Assembly (NCBI RefSeq): GCF_001421665.1
Contig: NZ_LMKV01000028.1
Location: forward strand, 62,857-126,856
Length of the DNA stretch: 64,000 bases
Direction of reading: 5' to 3'
Origin: Sphingobium sp. Leaf26
Lineage (GTDB): Bacteria; Pseudomonadota; Alphaproteobacteria; Sphingomonadales; Sphingomonadaceae
A model generated the notes under the pieces. It was not told the origin of the DNA. It did no database searches and saw only the letters and a list, made by a program, of their open reading frames with translations. This document shows, piece by piece, positions 9,249 through 19,082 of the stretch. The position numbers and the translations under genes were made by a program. Numbering within the stretch: the first letter of the stretch is position 1; each line of letters opens with the position of its first letter.

Positions 9249-10772
9249 TCAGGCGGCCTTCAACCGTGACGGCACGGCGCGGACGCTGGACAGGGCAGCC
9301 TGCGTGTCGGCGTCTTGTCCTTCATCGCCGGCCTCATGATATTCAGCGTCCTCGTTGACGCTCCACACGTCATGGATGCGCGCGCCCGCGACGATGTTGC
9401 GCACGGTCAGCATGGCCGTCATCATCGCATGGTCCTGATTATTGTAACGGTGCATGCCGTTGCGCCCTACCATGTGCAGCGTCGGGTAACGCGCTTCCAG
9501 TTCGCTACGCATCGCCAGAACATTGGCGGCATAATCGTCGTCATAGACCGGATAGGCCTTTTCCTGCCGCACCACCGCGCCGCCCACGACATCGTGCGGG
9601 TTGCACAGGCCCAGTTGCGCCATTTCGCGGGTCGCGAGCGCGATCAGATCGGCGTCGTCAGCGGACCATAGGCCATCGCCCTCGAAGCAGAAATATTCCA
9701 GGCCCACGCAAGCGAGCGAAGGATCGGGCACCATTTCGGGCGACCAGCTGCGGAAATTCTGGATGCGGCCGACCTGCACCTTGCTGTCATGGATATAGAT
9801 CCAGTTGTCGGGGAAGATATCCTCCCCCTTCACCATCAGCGCCACGGTCAGGAAGTCGCGATATTTGAGGTCCATCGCCTGCGGCAGCGTGTCGGGCAGC
9901 GGGTGGATGCGGCCCGCCAGTTCGCGCATTGGCGCGGAGGAGATGACATGGGCGGCGTCGATGACGACATCCCCGTCCGGCCCGTCGGCGATCAGCCGCC
10001 AGCGGCCCGACGCCTGATCCTCCTCCAGCCGCTTGAAGCTGTGCGCCATCAACACCCGATTGCCGCCCTCGACCACCTTGTCGCGCGCGGCTTCCCACAT
10101 CATGCCGGGGCCAAGGCGGGGATAGCGGAAGCTTTCCAGCAGCGTCTTGGTCGCCATTCCGTCATTGGGCCGCTTGTTGAGGCCGAGCGAACGTTTCAGC
10201 CCGTCGACCACCGCGCCCCAGAGCGAGAGGCCCTTGATCCGCTGCGCCGCCCAGTCGGCCGACATTTCGTCGCAGGGCATGCCCCAGACCTTCTCGGTAT
10301 AGGTCTTGAAGAAGATCGAGAAAAGCTTGTGGCCGAAGGCGTTGACGGTCCAGTCCTGAAAGGAGCGCACGTTGCGGTTGGGCAGCAGCTTGGCTTTGGC
10401 GAAACTCGCCATGCACAGGGTCGAGCGCCAGATGCCGAGGTTCCACAGCGCCTCGAACGCGCGCAATGGATAGCTGTAGAATTTGCCCTCATAATAGATG
10501 CGGCTCATCCGCGGACGCTGGATGAAGTCGTCGGGCAATATCTCGTTCCACAGGTCCACGACCTGCTGCGATTTGGAGAAGAATCGGTGTCCGCCGATGT
10601 CGAATCGGAATCCGTCCAGTTCCACCGTCCGGCTGATGCCACCGACATAGACCGGGTCTTTTTCGATCACCGTTACGTTAAGTCCCTGCTTTGTCAGCAG
10701 ATAGGCGGCAGTCAGGCCCGCCGGGCCGGCGCCGATGATGGCAACGTCGACGCTGTGATCGGTACGCGGCAT
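9249..10772 (-). CDS. FAD-dependent oxidoreductase, UDP-galactopyranose mutase/protoporphyrinogen oxidase-like
   Basis: A 507-residue flavoprotein. The N-terminal Rossmann dinucleotide motif is GAGPAGLTAAYLL at 14-26, with VIEKD and GGHRFFSK following. The body (MSADWAAQRIKGLSLW, GLEYFCFEGDGLW) and the C-terminal FAD motif region GRNGMHRYNNQDHAM match a family annotated as NAD(P)/FAD-dependent oxidoreductase, related to UDP-galactopyranose mutases. As first gene of the operon with GtrA and a GT-C-like protein, a role in rearranging or oxidising a nucleotide or lipid-linked sugar is plausible but not proven. Confidence 0.85.
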   Translation of the reverse strand: MPRTDHSVDVAIIGAGPAGLTAAYLLTKQGLNVTVIEKDPVYVGGISRTVELDGFRFDIGGHRFFSKSQQVVDLWNEILPDDFIQRPRMSRIYYEGKFYSYPLRAFEALWNLGIWRSTLCMASFAKAKLLPNRNVRSFQDWTVNAFGHKLFSIFFKTYTEKVWGMPCDEMSADWAAQRIKGLSLWGAVVDGLKRSLGLNKRPNDGMATKTLLESFRYPRLGPGMMWEAARDKVVEGGNRVLMAHSFKRLEEDQASGRWRLIADGPDGDVVIDAAHVISSAPMRELAGRIHPLPDTLPQAMDLKYRDFLTVALMVKGEDIFPDNWIYIHDSKVQVGRIQNFRSWSPEMVPDPSLACVGLEYFCFEGDGLWSADDADLIALATREMAQLGLCNPHDVVGGAVVRQEKAYPVYDDDYAANVLAMRSELEARYPTLHMVGRNGMHRYNNQDHAMMTAMLTVRNIVAGARIHDVWSVNEDAEYHEAGDEGQDADTQAALSSVRAVPSRLKAA

Positions 10773-10877
10773 GGCAGGCTGTTTCCCCGAGAGATATGTC
10801 GTGTCTCCGGAACTGAAGGAAATCCTCTAAGGAGTGGTTAACAGGTGGTAAGCATGATGCGCCGCCATAACGGCAAA

Positions 10878-10905
10878 GGGCCGTCCCACTGTTGTGGAAC
10901 GGCCC
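10878..10905 (-). terminator. Putative terminator after the UrcA gene
   Basis: A 12-bp stem with one mismatch (GGGCCGTCCCAC against GTGGAACGGCCC) and a short loop, followed on the minus strand by TTT. It sits 37 bp downstream of the UrcA gene. Confidence 0.6.
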
Positions 10906-10941
10906 CGCAGTTTCCCTTCGTGGGGGAAGGCTATGGCTGGT

Positions 10942-11274
10942 TCAGCTCTGACGCTGGGCCAGTCCGTTGAGATCGCTGCGCGCGCCGTCGATCGCGCTGC
11001 CATAGCAGGCACGATAATCGTCGGTGACCGGGATGACCGATCCGTTCACCCAGCCGCACACCTGCTTGGAGGCGCGGACAAGGCGGGAATCGGCGCGGCG
11101 CATGCCGCCGGTGCTGGTCAGGTTGAGGTCGGCCACCGACACGGCAATGCTGCGCGTTTCGGTGCCGGCATGACCGTCCACCACCACATCCATGTCGTTG
11201 CTGCCGGCGCTCGCCACGCCGGGCAGCGCAAGGGCCATCGTGGCGGCCAGCGCCACCAGCGTCTTCTTGGTCAT
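10942..11274 (-). CDS. UrcA family protein
   Basis: The 110-residue protein has a clear Sec signal peptide (MTKKTLVALAATMALALPGVASA). The UrcA pattern follows: SIAVSVADLNLTSTGGMRRADSRLVRASKQVCG, given here only as the order VSVADLNL then a Cys-containing helix and a second Cys near YRACYG. UrcA proteins are small periplasmic proteins of unknown function common in sphingomonads and Caulobacter, with two Cys that probably form a disulfide. AGGAGAAT precedes the ATG. Confidence 0.85.
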   Translation of the reverse strand: MTKKTLVALAATMALALPGVASAGSNDMDVVVDGHAGTETRSIAVSVADLNLTSTGGMRRADSRLVRASKQVCGWVNGSVIPVTDDYRACYGSAIDGARSDLNGLAQRQS

Positions 11275-11469
11275 CCTATTCTCCTGTCGAACATATTTTT
11301 ATCGTTCGCCCCACGTCTGCCGTGGAAGTAGGGTCGCCCGTATAGATAGGCCTGCCCGGCAGGGTTGAAAAGAGGCCACTTGATAGAAAATGGCGGTTTT
11401 CCGCGATTTTTGCAGGTGCGAAGGGTATTGGTGGTTGACGTTGGCCAGTGGTACGCGGGATGCAGGGCC

Positions 11470-12252
11470 ATGCGCCTGACCCGTCTTTTGCCCGCCCTGC
11501 TGTTGCTGCCGTTGATGGGCGGCTGCTCCTATAGCGCCATGCCGGACTGGCTGGTGGAGATGCTGGGCGGGCCGAAGCGGTCGGGGCAATATGTCGATGG
11601 GCCGTTAAAGGACAGCTATGTCGTTGAAAGAGCCAAGCTAAAACTGCCGGCGCTAACGCAGGACGGGGCCATGCGATTGCAGGTCGCACCGTCCTTTGGC
11701 CTGTATGACTATGTGCTCGACTTCACCCCGCAGCCGGCGGGCTGTCTGATGATGTGGCGGAACCGCGACTTCAGCGACGAAGAGATCAAGCGGCGTTGTC
11801 AGATCATCGCCGTGCATGTTTGGCGCAGCGCGTCAGAAAATTCCGGTGCGCCAACGCCGGTCGAAGAGCGCACGTTCTCCGTGCCCGAAGAAGATTACCG
11901 CGATGTGATGCAGGCATTTTCAGAGCGATTGCGAGTCTCGAAAGGCCATTCGGGGGACACGATCGACGGGACATGGGTGGGGGTGGAGCAGGTTCGCCAG
12001 GGCAGCCTAGGTTCAACAGAGGATAATGCGGCGGAATCTCCCGGCACTTCGCCATCCTCCCAGTTGCTGCGCGATGCTCATCGCATGGTGCTGTCCTACG
12101 GGCCGCTCGGTTTCTTCCCGCGATCTTATGACTGGCACAGCTTTTCCACCCCCGACCATCCCTGTTTCGGCGGCCTTGCGGGTGTCGATCCCGACGGTAT
12201 GGGCGTGAGGAACGACGCTTGCGCGGCCTCACTCAGAGCAAGGCCGCGCTGA
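11470..12252 (+). CDS. Putative lipoprotein of unknown function
   Basis: A protein of 260 residues from the ATG chosen because a lipoprotein signal begins there (MRLTRLLPALLLLPLMGGC, lipobox MGGC). I do not recognise the rest. It includes GLYDYVLDFTPQPAGCLMMW and a region rich in Ser/Thr at about 180-200. The end is 10 bp from the purH stop (convergent) with no terminator between them. GC content is slightly lower than in the neighbours. An upstream in-frame extension of 35 codons lacks signal features. Confidence 0.6.
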   Translation: MRLTRLLPALLLLPLMGGCSYSAMPDWLVEMLGGPKRSGQYVDGPLKDSYVVERAKLKLPALTQDGAMRLQVAPSFGLYDYVLDFTPQPAGCLMMWRNRDFSDEEIKRRCQIIAVHVWRSASENSGAPTPVEERTFSVPEEDYRDVMQAFSERLRVSKGHSGDTIDGTWVGVEQVRQGSLGSTEDNAAESPGTSPSSQLLRDAHRMVLSYGPLGFFPRSYDWHSFSTPDHPCFGGLAGVDPDGMGVRNDACAASLRARPR

Positions 12253-12262
12253 TACCTGGACC

Positions 12263-13852
12263 TTAATGCCGGAAGTGGCGCATGCCGGTGAACACCATCG
12301 CCAGACCCGCTTCGTCCGCTGCCGCGATCACCTCATCGTCGCGGATCGAGCCGCCCGGCTGGATCACCGCCGTCGCACCGGCCTCCACCGCCGCCAGCAG
12401 GCCGTCGGCGAAGGGGAAGAAGGCGTCGGAGGCGACCGCCGAGCCGATCGTGCGCGGCGTGGCCCAGCCGGCCTTCTCGGCGGCGTCCTTCGCCTTCCAC
12501 GCGGCGATGCGCGCGGATTCGAGGCGGTTCATCTGACCCGCGCCGACGCCCGCCGTGCTGCCGTCCCTGGCATAGACGATGGCGTTGGACTTCACATGCT
12601 TGGCCACGGTCCAGGCGAACAGGCAGTCTTTCAGTTCCTGCTCGGTCGGCGCGCGCTTGGTGACGACCTTCAGCGCGTCCTGCGTCACCTGGCCATTGTC
12701 GCGGCTCTGCACCAGCAGGCCGCCGGCGATGCTCTTGATCTGGAGGCCGGTCCGCGCGGGATCGGGCAGGTCGCCGGTCAGCAGCAGGCGCAGATTCTTC
12801 TTCTTGGCGAAGATGGCCTTCGCCTCTTCGTCCGCACCCGGCGCGGCGACGACTTCGGTGAAGATGGTGCTGATCGCTTCGGCGGTGGGGCCGTCGAGCG
12901 GGCGGTTGACCGCGATGATGCCGCCGAAGGCCGACACGCTGTCGCAGGCGAGCGCCGCTTCATAGGCTTCGATCAGCGTCTCGCCGGTCGCCACGCCGCA
13001 GGGGTTGGCGTGCTTGACGATCACCACGGTCGGCGGGCCGTCGCGGAATTCGCTGACCAGCTCCAGCGCGGCGTCGGCGTCGTTATAATTATTGTAGCTC
13101 AGTTCCTTGCCCTGGATCTGTTCCGCCTGCGCGATCCCCTTGGCGGAGGGACCGACGGGCAGGTAAAGCGCGGCCGACTGGTGCGGATTCTCGCCATAGC
13201 GCAGCGTCGAACCCAGCTTGCTGGAGACAGCCAGCGTTTCGGGGAACATCACGCCCTGATCGGCGAAGGCGAACCAGCTTGCGATCATCGAATCATAGGC
13301 GGCGGTGGCGGCATAGGCCTTGGCCGCCAGCATCCGGCGGAAATCATAGCTGGTCGCGCCGTCCTTTTCCGCCATCTCTTCGATCAGGCGGGCATAGTCG
13401 GCCGGATCGGTGACGATCGCGACGCTCTCATGATTCTTCGCGGCGGAGCGGACCATCGACGGGCCGCCGATGTCGATATTCTCGATGATCTCGTCGCGAT
13501 CCGCGCCCTTGGCCACTGTCGCGGCGAAGGGGTAGAGGTTGACCACCACCAGGTCGATCGCACCGATGGCATGCTCGTCCATCGACGCCACATGCGCCGG
13601 GTTGCCCCGCACCGCGAGCAGGCCGCCATGCACCTTGGGGTGCAGCGTCTTGACCCGGCCGTCCATCATTTCGGGGAAGCCGGTAAGGTCGGAAATATCC
13701 TTCACGTCGAGGCCAGCCTCACGCAGCGCCTTGGCGGTGCCGCCGGTCGACACCAGTTCCACGCCATGTTTGCCCAGCGCCTGCCCCAGTTCGATGAGGC
13801 CCGCCTTGTCGGACACGGACAGCAGGGCGCGCTTGATGGAAACGTCGGTCAT
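12263..13852 (-). CDS. purH: Bifunctional AICAR formyltransferase/IMP cyclohydrolase
   Basis: PurH carries out the last two steps of IMP synthesis. The 529-residue protein has the N-terminal MGS-like IMP cyclohydrolase domain ([17 protein letters not shown] at the start, [28 protein letters not shown]). The AICAR transformylase domain follows from about 205 with [24 protein letters not shown] and KHANPCGVA. It ends in the family-typical GMRHFRH. The start MTDVSIKR was preferred to an ATG eight codons upstream. Confidence 0.97.
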   Translation of the reverse strand: MTDVSIKRALLSVSDKAGLIELGQALGKHGVELVSTGGTAKALREAGLDVKDISDLTGFPEMMDGRVKTLHPKVHGGLLAVRGNPAHVASMDEHAIGAIDLVVVNLYPFAATVAKGADRDEIIENIDIGGPSMVRSAAKNHESVAIVTDPADYARLIEEMAEKDGATSYDFRRMLAAKAYAATAAYDSMIASWFAFADQGVMFPETLAVSSKLGSTLRYGENPHQSAALYLPVGPSAKGIAQAEQIQGKELSYNNYNDADAALELVSEFRDGPPTVVIVKHANPCGVATGETLIEAYEAALACDSVSAFGGIIAVNRPLDGPTAEAISTIFTEVVAAPGADEEAKAIFAKKKNLRLLLTGDLPDPARTGLQIKSIAGGLLVQSRDNGQVTQDALKVVTKRAPTEQELKDCLFAWTVAKHVKSNAIVYARDGSTAGVGAGQMNRLESARIAAWKAKDAAEKAGWATPRTIGSAVASDAFFPFADGLLAAVEAGATAVIQPGGSIRDDEVIAAADEAGLAMVFTGMRHFRH

Positions 13853-13987
13853 GGGGCTGGAGCTTTCTACAGGCAAAGGGCGGGACGGCTTTGCGCGGTC
13901 CCTTAGTCCTGTGAGGCGGAAAAATACAGCCCTTGAGTCCGTGGTGGCGAACGGCTCCTTAACTTGGGCGACCTAAGCTGTAGCGCC

Positions 13988-14362
13988 ATGAGCGAGATGC
14001 GTTTCAAATTGTCGATCCTGGCGATCGTCGCTGCCCTGTCGCTCAGTGCATCGCCGGGGATCGGCGCCATTATCGGCCTCTTCTTCGGCTTTGGCATCGC
14101 TTTCTTCGTCGCCGGCCCCAGTTTCATGATAGCAGGAACATTGCGTGGCGCAGGTCTTCCGCTGAACGACAAGGATGTGGCCGTGATCCTGATCCTGCTC
14201 TATGTCGCGATGGTGTTGGGTCTGGCTTATGTAGCATGGCAGGCATGGGACCGCAGCGACATGGATCGCGCACGTCTTTACGTCGTCAAGGCGACCCTTT
14301 TCACGGCGTTGCCAGTGATGGGCTGGCTGTCCATTCAGGCATTGGCTGATGCCTGGCCCTGA
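13988..14362 (+). CDS. Small membrane protein of unknown function
   Basis: The 124-residue protein has four predicted membrane segments (about residues 8-28, 30-50, 66-88, 100-120). I recognise no family. No clear Shine-Dalgarno precedes this ATG, and a second in-frame ATG lies three codons later, so the start is uncertain. It is divergent from purH and its end is 8 bp from the convergent heparinase-like gene. Confidence 0.55.
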   Translation: MSEMRFKLSILAIVAALSLSASPGIGAIIGLFFGFGIAFFVAGPSFMIAGTLRGAGLPLNDKDVAVILILLYVAMVLGLAYVAWQAWDRSDMDRARLYVVKATLFTALPVMGWLSIQALADAWP

Positions 14363-14370
14363 CGGGGCCT

Positions 14371-16137
14371 TCAGTTCATCCGCTTGAAGATCCAGCCGAT
14401 ACTCGATCCGCCCGGCAGCGCCTCGCCGGTCACGACCAGTTGCCGCGTGGGATGCGGGCGGCCGTCGCCATCGACCCACAGGCTGTCCTCGACGCTCAGC
14501 GCCCCCGCGCCCGCGCGAAACTGCCAGAGCGGGCCAAGATCGATGCGCAGCAGCGCGCCCATATTGTCGGCGGTCAGCGTCGGCTCTACGCCGGGCGCCA
14601 GATGGAAGCGCAACTGCACCGGCTGCTTCGATGGCCTGCGCCGGCGTTCGGCCGGGGTCAGCATATCCTCGCCGCGAATTTCCTTGCCGTCGCCGCTCAT
14701 CAGCAGCAGCCGTCGGTGGACATAGCCCATGCGCCGGACATAGCCGTCATGGCTGATGTCGAGCCGACTGCCAGTGTCCAGTTCCTGCCGGTTCAGTTCC
14801 ACTTCGGTCACGCCCTTGCCCAGCGTGCCGTCGGGCAGCAGGGCGGTGGAATTGCTGTCGTTCAGGACCAGCGTGCTGTGCGCCGCCGTGGTGCGCAGAC
14901 CCTGCGCCAGATCGCGGGGAATCCACGCGCCTTCCAATGCCGCGCCGCCGCAATTGACGATCAGGCGCAGCGGCCCGTCGCTGATCTCGATCGCGCCGGT
15001 CGATGCGCAGCCGGCTTCGGCCAGCCGCGCGACGGGCGGCGGGGCGGCGTCGATCTGCACCACGGTCGCGCCGGCGGCGATCCGCTGATAGCCCCAGTCG
15101 CGCGCCTGCCGCAGCGGCCGGGCGCGCACCCGGCTGGCGGCGACAGCGGCGGCCACGGCATCCGGCGCGATCGCGCCCGCGCCCTGCCAGCTTCCCAGGC
15201 CGCCATCGCCATGGGTCAGGCCCAGCAGGGCGGGGACCGCGTGCGCCAGCGCTTCGCCAAGGCAGGCGGGCGCCGGTTCGCGCCGCACATCATAGACGGC
15301 CTGCACCATGGACAGCAGCATCACCGCCTCCAGTTGCGCCAGCGGGGATCGCGACACGATGCCGCCATCGGGATGGAAACCGCTGTCGATCGCGCGCTTC
15401 AGGCCCGCTTCGCCGAACAGCTTGCGCGGGGCACCGCCGGGGATCAGCAGCGACGCCGCGACGATGCCGCACCAGGCGACGAGGCGGGGCAGGCCCATCG
15501 GCGTCTTGTCGGCGCTGCGATCCAGATGGCGGGCGGTGCGGGCGATGCAGTTCAAGACGAGCGAGCGATAGACAAGGTCGCTGGATGACAGGATCAGCGG
15601 CGCATGGGCGGTCCAGAACAGCAGGCGCCATCCGGCATTGTCCGCGCGCCAGGCCGGTTCGCTGGGCGTTTCATGATGAGTCGCCAGCCATTTGCGCATC
15701 GCGCTTTCGGCGATCGGCGCGCCCTGCTCGCGCGACGCCGCGCTGGACAGGTCGCGCAGCCAGCGGAAGCTGTGCAGATAATCGGCAAAGGCCGGGCCGA
15801 CCGTCAGCCGGGCAAAGTCCAGCTTCTCGACCGGCAGCTTCTGCCCCCGGAACAGGAAATAGCCCGCGCGCATCGCCGCGCCCGCCCGCCCGTCGCCGGG
15901 GATGACGTCGTCCGGCACGGCCAGCAGCTTGAGCGGATATTTGCCCTTCAGCTTGCGGCCGTGGATCGGCGTCTTCCAACTGAACAGATAGAATTGATTG
16001 GCGATCTTCTGGGCCAGCGACAGCCCCTTGTCATCCGCGACGCGGATGAGCCGCTTGCCCTGCTCTATGCTGTCGTCGGCCGCCGCCGGGGCGGTGTCGG
16101 GCGCGAAGCGGGGGGAGATACGCCGGGGTTCCTTCAC
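14371..16137 (-). CDS. Heparinase II/III family protein
   Basis: A 588-residue protein. The N-terminal part is alpha-helical ([23 protein letters not shown], described here by its start FYLFSW), the middle resembles the all-alpha toroid of heparinase II/III lyases ([20 protein letters not shown]), and the C-terminal half is beta-rich ([19 protein letters not shown]). Family members cleave or modify acidic polysaccharides. No signal peptide is visible, so either the start is further upstream or it acts inside the cell. The start overlaps the rpe stop by ATGA, so the two are co-translated. Confidence 0.85.
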   Translation of the reverse strand: MKEPRRISPRFAPDTAPAAADDSIEQGKRLIRVADDKGLSLAQKIANQFYLFSWKTPIHGRKLKGKYPLKLLAVPDDVIPGDGRAGAAMRAGYFLFRGQKLPVEKLDFARLTVGPAFADYLHSFRWLRDLSSAASREQGAPIAESAMRKWLATHHETPSEPAWRADNAGWRLLFWTAHAPLILSSSDLVYRSLVLNCIARTARHLDRSADKTPMGLPRLVAWCGIVAASLLIPGGAPRKLFGEAGLKRAIDSGFHPDGGIVSRSPLAQLEAVMLLSMVQAVYDVRREPAPACLGEALAHAVPALLGLTHGDGGLGSWQGAGAIAPDAVAAAVAASRVRARPLRQARDWGYQRIAAGATVVQIDAAPPPVARLAEAGCASTGAIEISDGPLRLIVNCGGAALEGAWIPRDLAQGLRTTAAHSTLVLNDSNSTALLPDGTLGKGVTEVELNRQELDTGSRLDISHDGYVRRMGYVHRRLLLMSGDGKEIRGEDMLTPAERRRRPSKQPVQLRFHLAPGVEPTLTADNMGALLRIDLGPLWQFRAGAGALSVEDSLWVDGDGRPHPTRQLVVTGEALPGGSSIGWIFKRMN

Positions 16138-16796
16138 CCGCCCCGCAGCTTCCGGATATTGTCGGCATAGGCTTGTTCGCCGCCGCGGAAGGTGGCGGTG
16201 CCGGCGACCAGCACGTCTGCCCCCGCCGCGATCGCCTTGGGCGCGGTGGTGAAGTCGATGCCGCCGTCGACCTGCAAATGAATGTCGCGCCCACTCTTGT
16301 CGATCATCTTGCGGATCGCCTCGATCTTGCGCAACTGATTCTCGATGAAGCTCTGCCCGCCGAAACCGGGATTGACGCTCATCACCAGGATCAGGTCGAC
16401 ATCGTCCATCAGATAGTCGAGCATCTTGGCGGGCGTGCCGGGGTTCAGTACGACACCCGCTTTCACGCCCAGCGACTTGATATGCTGGACGGAGCGGTGG
16501 ATATGCGGCCCGGCTTCGGGATGGACGGTGATGATGTCCGCGCCGGCCTGCGCAAAGGCGTCCAGATACAGGTCCACCGGCGAAATCATCAGATGGACGT
16601 CGAACGTCTTTTGCGTGTGCGGGCGCAGCGCCTTCACCACGGCCGGGCCGATGGTGATATTGGGCACGAAATGGCCGTCCATCACGTCGATATGCACCCA
16701 GTCGCAGCCAGCGGCGTCGATGGCGCGGACCTCCTCACCCAGGCGGGCGAAGTCGGCGGACAGGATGGAGGGCGAGATGAGAATAGGACGGGTCAT
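16134..16796 (-). CDS. rpe: Ribulose-phosphate 3-epimerase
   Basis: Rpe interconverts ribulose-5-phosphate and xylulose-5-phosphate in the pentose phosphate pathway. The 220-residue TIM barrel shows metal ligands H35 and D37 ([13 protein letters not shown]), H68 (DVHLM), the [11 protein letters not shown] loop and the VDGGI motif near residue 178. The length is normal. It is the first gene of a two-gene unit with the heparinase-like gene. Confidence 0.96.
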   Translation of the reverse strand: MTRPILISPSILSADFARLGEEVRAIDAAGCDWVHIDVMDGHFVPNITIGPAVVKALRPHTQKTFDVHLMISPVDLYLDAFAQAGADIITVHPEAGPHIHRSVQHIKSLGVKAGVVLNPGTPAKMLDYLMDDVDLILVMSVNPGFGGQSFIENQLRKIEAIRKMIDKSGRDIHLQVDGGIDFTTAPKAIAAGADVLVAGTATFRGGEQAYADNIRKLRGG

Positions 16797-16898
16797 TAAC
16801 CGTTCGCCTTAGTCACCGCCGGGGCGCAGGGCAACGGACATTTTCAGGCGATTCGCGATTGACGTCTGGAAGCCGCGCCGGCCTGCCTCCAACCGCTT

Positions 16899-17390
16899 TC
16901 AAAGCATGACGAAAATCGTGGGATCAAGCCGTTGGGAGGCGACCGCGCCCCTGGGCAGCAACTGCTTGACGCCATGCAGGCCGATGACATCGTCCGCCTC
17001 GTTCAGCACCGGCGCGGCGATCAGACGCATCGCGCATTGTCCCATGCCGTCGGCCTGATGGATATCGACGTCCAGCGTGAAGCCGCGCTTGTGCCGGATG
17101 GCATAGGCACGCAGCCGCTCCATCGCCTCGCGCGAGTCCGGCGCGTAGAGGGAGGCGGATAGCGGGCGTGAGACGCTACTGTCGCGCTCCAGCCCGAAAA
17201 TATCATAGACACCCGCCGTCCAGCGCAGACTGTTGTCGTTCAGATCGCAATGCCACAGGCCAAGGCCCCGTTCGGCCAGCGCCGCGTCGTTCCGGGCGAT
17301 GCTGGAATCGAGCAGGACTGGGGCAAGATGGGCGCGCAGGTCGTAGAGCGGCCAGCTATGATGAAGGGGTAAAGGCTCGATCGGACGCAT
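16899..17390 (-). CDS. PAS-domain protein
   Basis: A 163-residue protein with a single PAS fold: GLGLWHCDLNDNSLRWTAG followed by VYDIFGLERDSSVSRP, then DSREAMERLRAYAI and a closing VIGLHGVKQ strand. No output domain (kinase, GGDEF, HTH) is attached, so it may be a sensory or adaptor module acting on a partner. AAGGTG lies four bases before the chosen ATG; an in-frame ATG ten codons upstream is the alternative. Confidence 0.75.
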   Translation of the reverse strand: MRPIEPLPLHHSWPLYDLRAHLAPVLLDSSIARNDAALAERGLGLWHCDLNDNSLRWTAGVYDIFGLERDSSVSRPLSASLYAPDSREAMERLRAYAIRHKRGFTLDVDIHQADGMGQCAMRLIAAPVLNEADDVIGLHGVKQLLPRGAVASQRLDPTIFVML

Positions 17391-17440
17391 GACGCACCTT
17401 AAAAACAAGAGCCTTTCCATAGGCTAAACTTGGTTAAGGC

Positions 17441-18751
17441 TTAGTTCGTCCGTCTGGCAAGCCGCGCGATGAAAAATCCGTCGGCGCCGCCCTGTGCCCC
17501 CAGCGTGTCGGGCAGGGTGCGTAGCCAGCCCTGCGCTGCTGGCGCGATCCCTTCTGGCAGTTCGGCGGGGTCGATGGGCAGCAGCACGAAGTCGGGATGC
17601 GCGGCCAGAAAGCGTTCGATTTGCTCTTCGCCCTCGGCGCGCTCCAGCGAGCAGGTGGCATAGATCATCCGCCCGCCGGGCTTCAGCCAGCCGGCGGCGC
17701 GGGCGAGCAGTTCGCTTTGCAACTCCGCCATTTCCGCGATCTGGCGCGGGCCGATACGGTGCAGCACGTCGGGATGGCGGCGATAGATGCCGGTCGCGGT
17801 ACAGGGCGCGTCGAGCAGGATCGCATCGACCTGGGCATCGGGCTGCCACTGGCGCAGGTCGGCCGCCGTCACCCCGGCGGCCAGGCCGGTGCGCGCCAGA
17901 TTTTCAGTCAGTCGCTCCAGCCGCTTTTTCGACTGGTCGATCGCGGTGACGCGCCATCCGGCCGCCGCCAACTGCATCGTCTTGCCACCCGGCGCGGCGC
18001 ACAGGTCCAGCACGACGCGATCCTCGCCCGGTCCCAGCAACCGCGCGGCGCAGGACGCGGCGATATCCTGCACCCACCAGGCGCCCTCGGCAAAGCCGGG
18101 CAAGCTGGGGATGACGGCACTTTCGGGCAGGCGCACATGGCCGGGCGCAAAAGATGCGCCGCCCAGTTCGGCTGTCCATGTCGCTGTCTCGCCAGCGTCG
18201 CGCAGGCTGACATCGACCGGCGGCCGCACGCCATAGGCATGAGCGGCGGCCTGCGGCATCGCTTCGCCCCACTGGCCGGTCCAGCGGTCCGCGACCTCGG
18301 CCGGCAAAGTCGGGGGCACGGGCAGGCTGGGCTCGCCGCGTGTCACCGTGCCGAACACGCCATGGACCAGCTTGCGCGGGCCGCCATCCACCAGCGGTAG
18401 GGCGGTGGCGATCGCGGCATGGGGCGGGGTGTCGAGCGCCAGCGTCTGCGCGAGCGCGATGCGCAGCACCATGCGCGCCTTGGCATCGGCCGGCAGTAGC
18501 TGCTTGGTCGCGCCGTCGATCAGCGCGTCGAGATCAGGCAGATGGCGCAGCACTTCGGCGGCGATGGCATGCACCAGCGCCCGGTCGGCCGGCGGCAATC
18601 CCTGCGCCGCGCCATGCAGCGCCAGTTCCAGCGGATCGCCCCGGCGCAATACCGCGTCCAGCAGCTTGAGCGCAGCGCGGCGGGCAGGCAGGCCGGGAAC
18701 ATCGTCGGGGCGGGGGGGCTTGGGGCGGCTGCGATCAGGGGAACGGGGCAT
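17441..18751 (-). CDS. rsmB: 16S rRNA cytosine-C5 methyltransferase (RsmB/Sun family)
   Basis: Methylates a cytosine in 16S rRNA with S-adenosylmethionine. The 436-residue protein has an N-terminal NusB-like RNA-binding domain (about 20-150) and a C-terminal Rossmann methyltransferase domain. The SAM loop CAAPGGKT is at 251-258. The paired cysteines of this family are visible: C317 in DAPCTATG (motif IV) and C367 in YATCSLE (motif VI). Exact position specificity (C967) is inferred from family membership. Confidence 0.9.
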   Translation of the reverse strand: MPRSPDRSRPKPPRPDDVPGLPARRAALKLLDAVLRRGDPLELALHGAAQGLPPADRALVHAIAAEVLRHLPDLDALIDGATKQLLPADAKARMVLRIALAQTLALDTPPHAAIATALPLVDGGPRKLVHGVFGTVTRGEPSLPVPPTLPAEVADRWTGQWGEAMPQAAAHAYGVRPPVDVSLRDAGETATWTAELGGASFAPGHVRLPESAVIPSLPGFAEGAWWVQDIAASCAARLLGPGEDRVVLDLCAAPGGKTMQLAAAGWRVTAIDQSKKRLERLTENLARTGLAAGVTAADLRQWQPDAQVDAILLDAPCTATGIYRRHPDVLHRIGPRQIAEMAELQSELLARAAGWLKPGGRMIYATCSLERAEGEEQIERFLAAHPDFVLLPIDPAELPEGIAPAAQGWLRTLPDTLGAQGGADGFFIARLARRTN

Positions 18752-18776
18752 CAGCGGCCCCTACGCGCTTTCGTCG

Positions 18777-19082
18777 TCAAAGAAAATGGGAGACGCCAAG
18801 GCCGATCCCGAAGAACAGCGCCACCCAGAAGAGGATGCCGACCCACAGCGCCAGCCAGTCCGACCGGCGGGGACGGGCGGATACGCCCTTCGGCACGGTC
18901 CGAAGCGAGGTGGGAATGCGGGTGCGGCCCAGGGTCAGGATCGCGATCACCCGCCGGCCCACACCGTGGAAGAAGCGGGCCGTATGGCGGGAGAAGATAT
19001 GATCGACGGTCAGTTCGACGGCAAAGCCACCCACCTGCCGAAACAGGAAGCTGGCCGCTTCTCCGACAATCTCGTCAACCAT
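18777..19082 (-). CDS. Small membrane-anchored protein of unknown function
   Basis: The 101-residue protein has a basic, helical N-terminal part and one C-terminal membrane segment or hairpin (LALWVGILFWVALFFGIGLGV). The start ATG overlaps the htpX stop by one base (TGATG), so it is translationally coupled to the membrane protease. I recognise no family. Confidence 0.65.
   Translation of the reverse strand: MVDEIVGEAASFLFRQVGGFAVELTVDHIFSRHTARFFHGVGRRVIAILTLGRTRIPTSLRTVPKGVSARPRRSDWLALWVGILFWVALFFGIGLGVSHFL

Noticed and set aside
12266..13906. 546-codon frame opposite purH and similar long frames at 18542-20068, 58920-60833 and 5831-6853
   Set aside because: All are antisense to well-supported genes, lack ribosome sites at plausible starts and show Arg/Gln/His-rich composition typical of GC-rich shadows.
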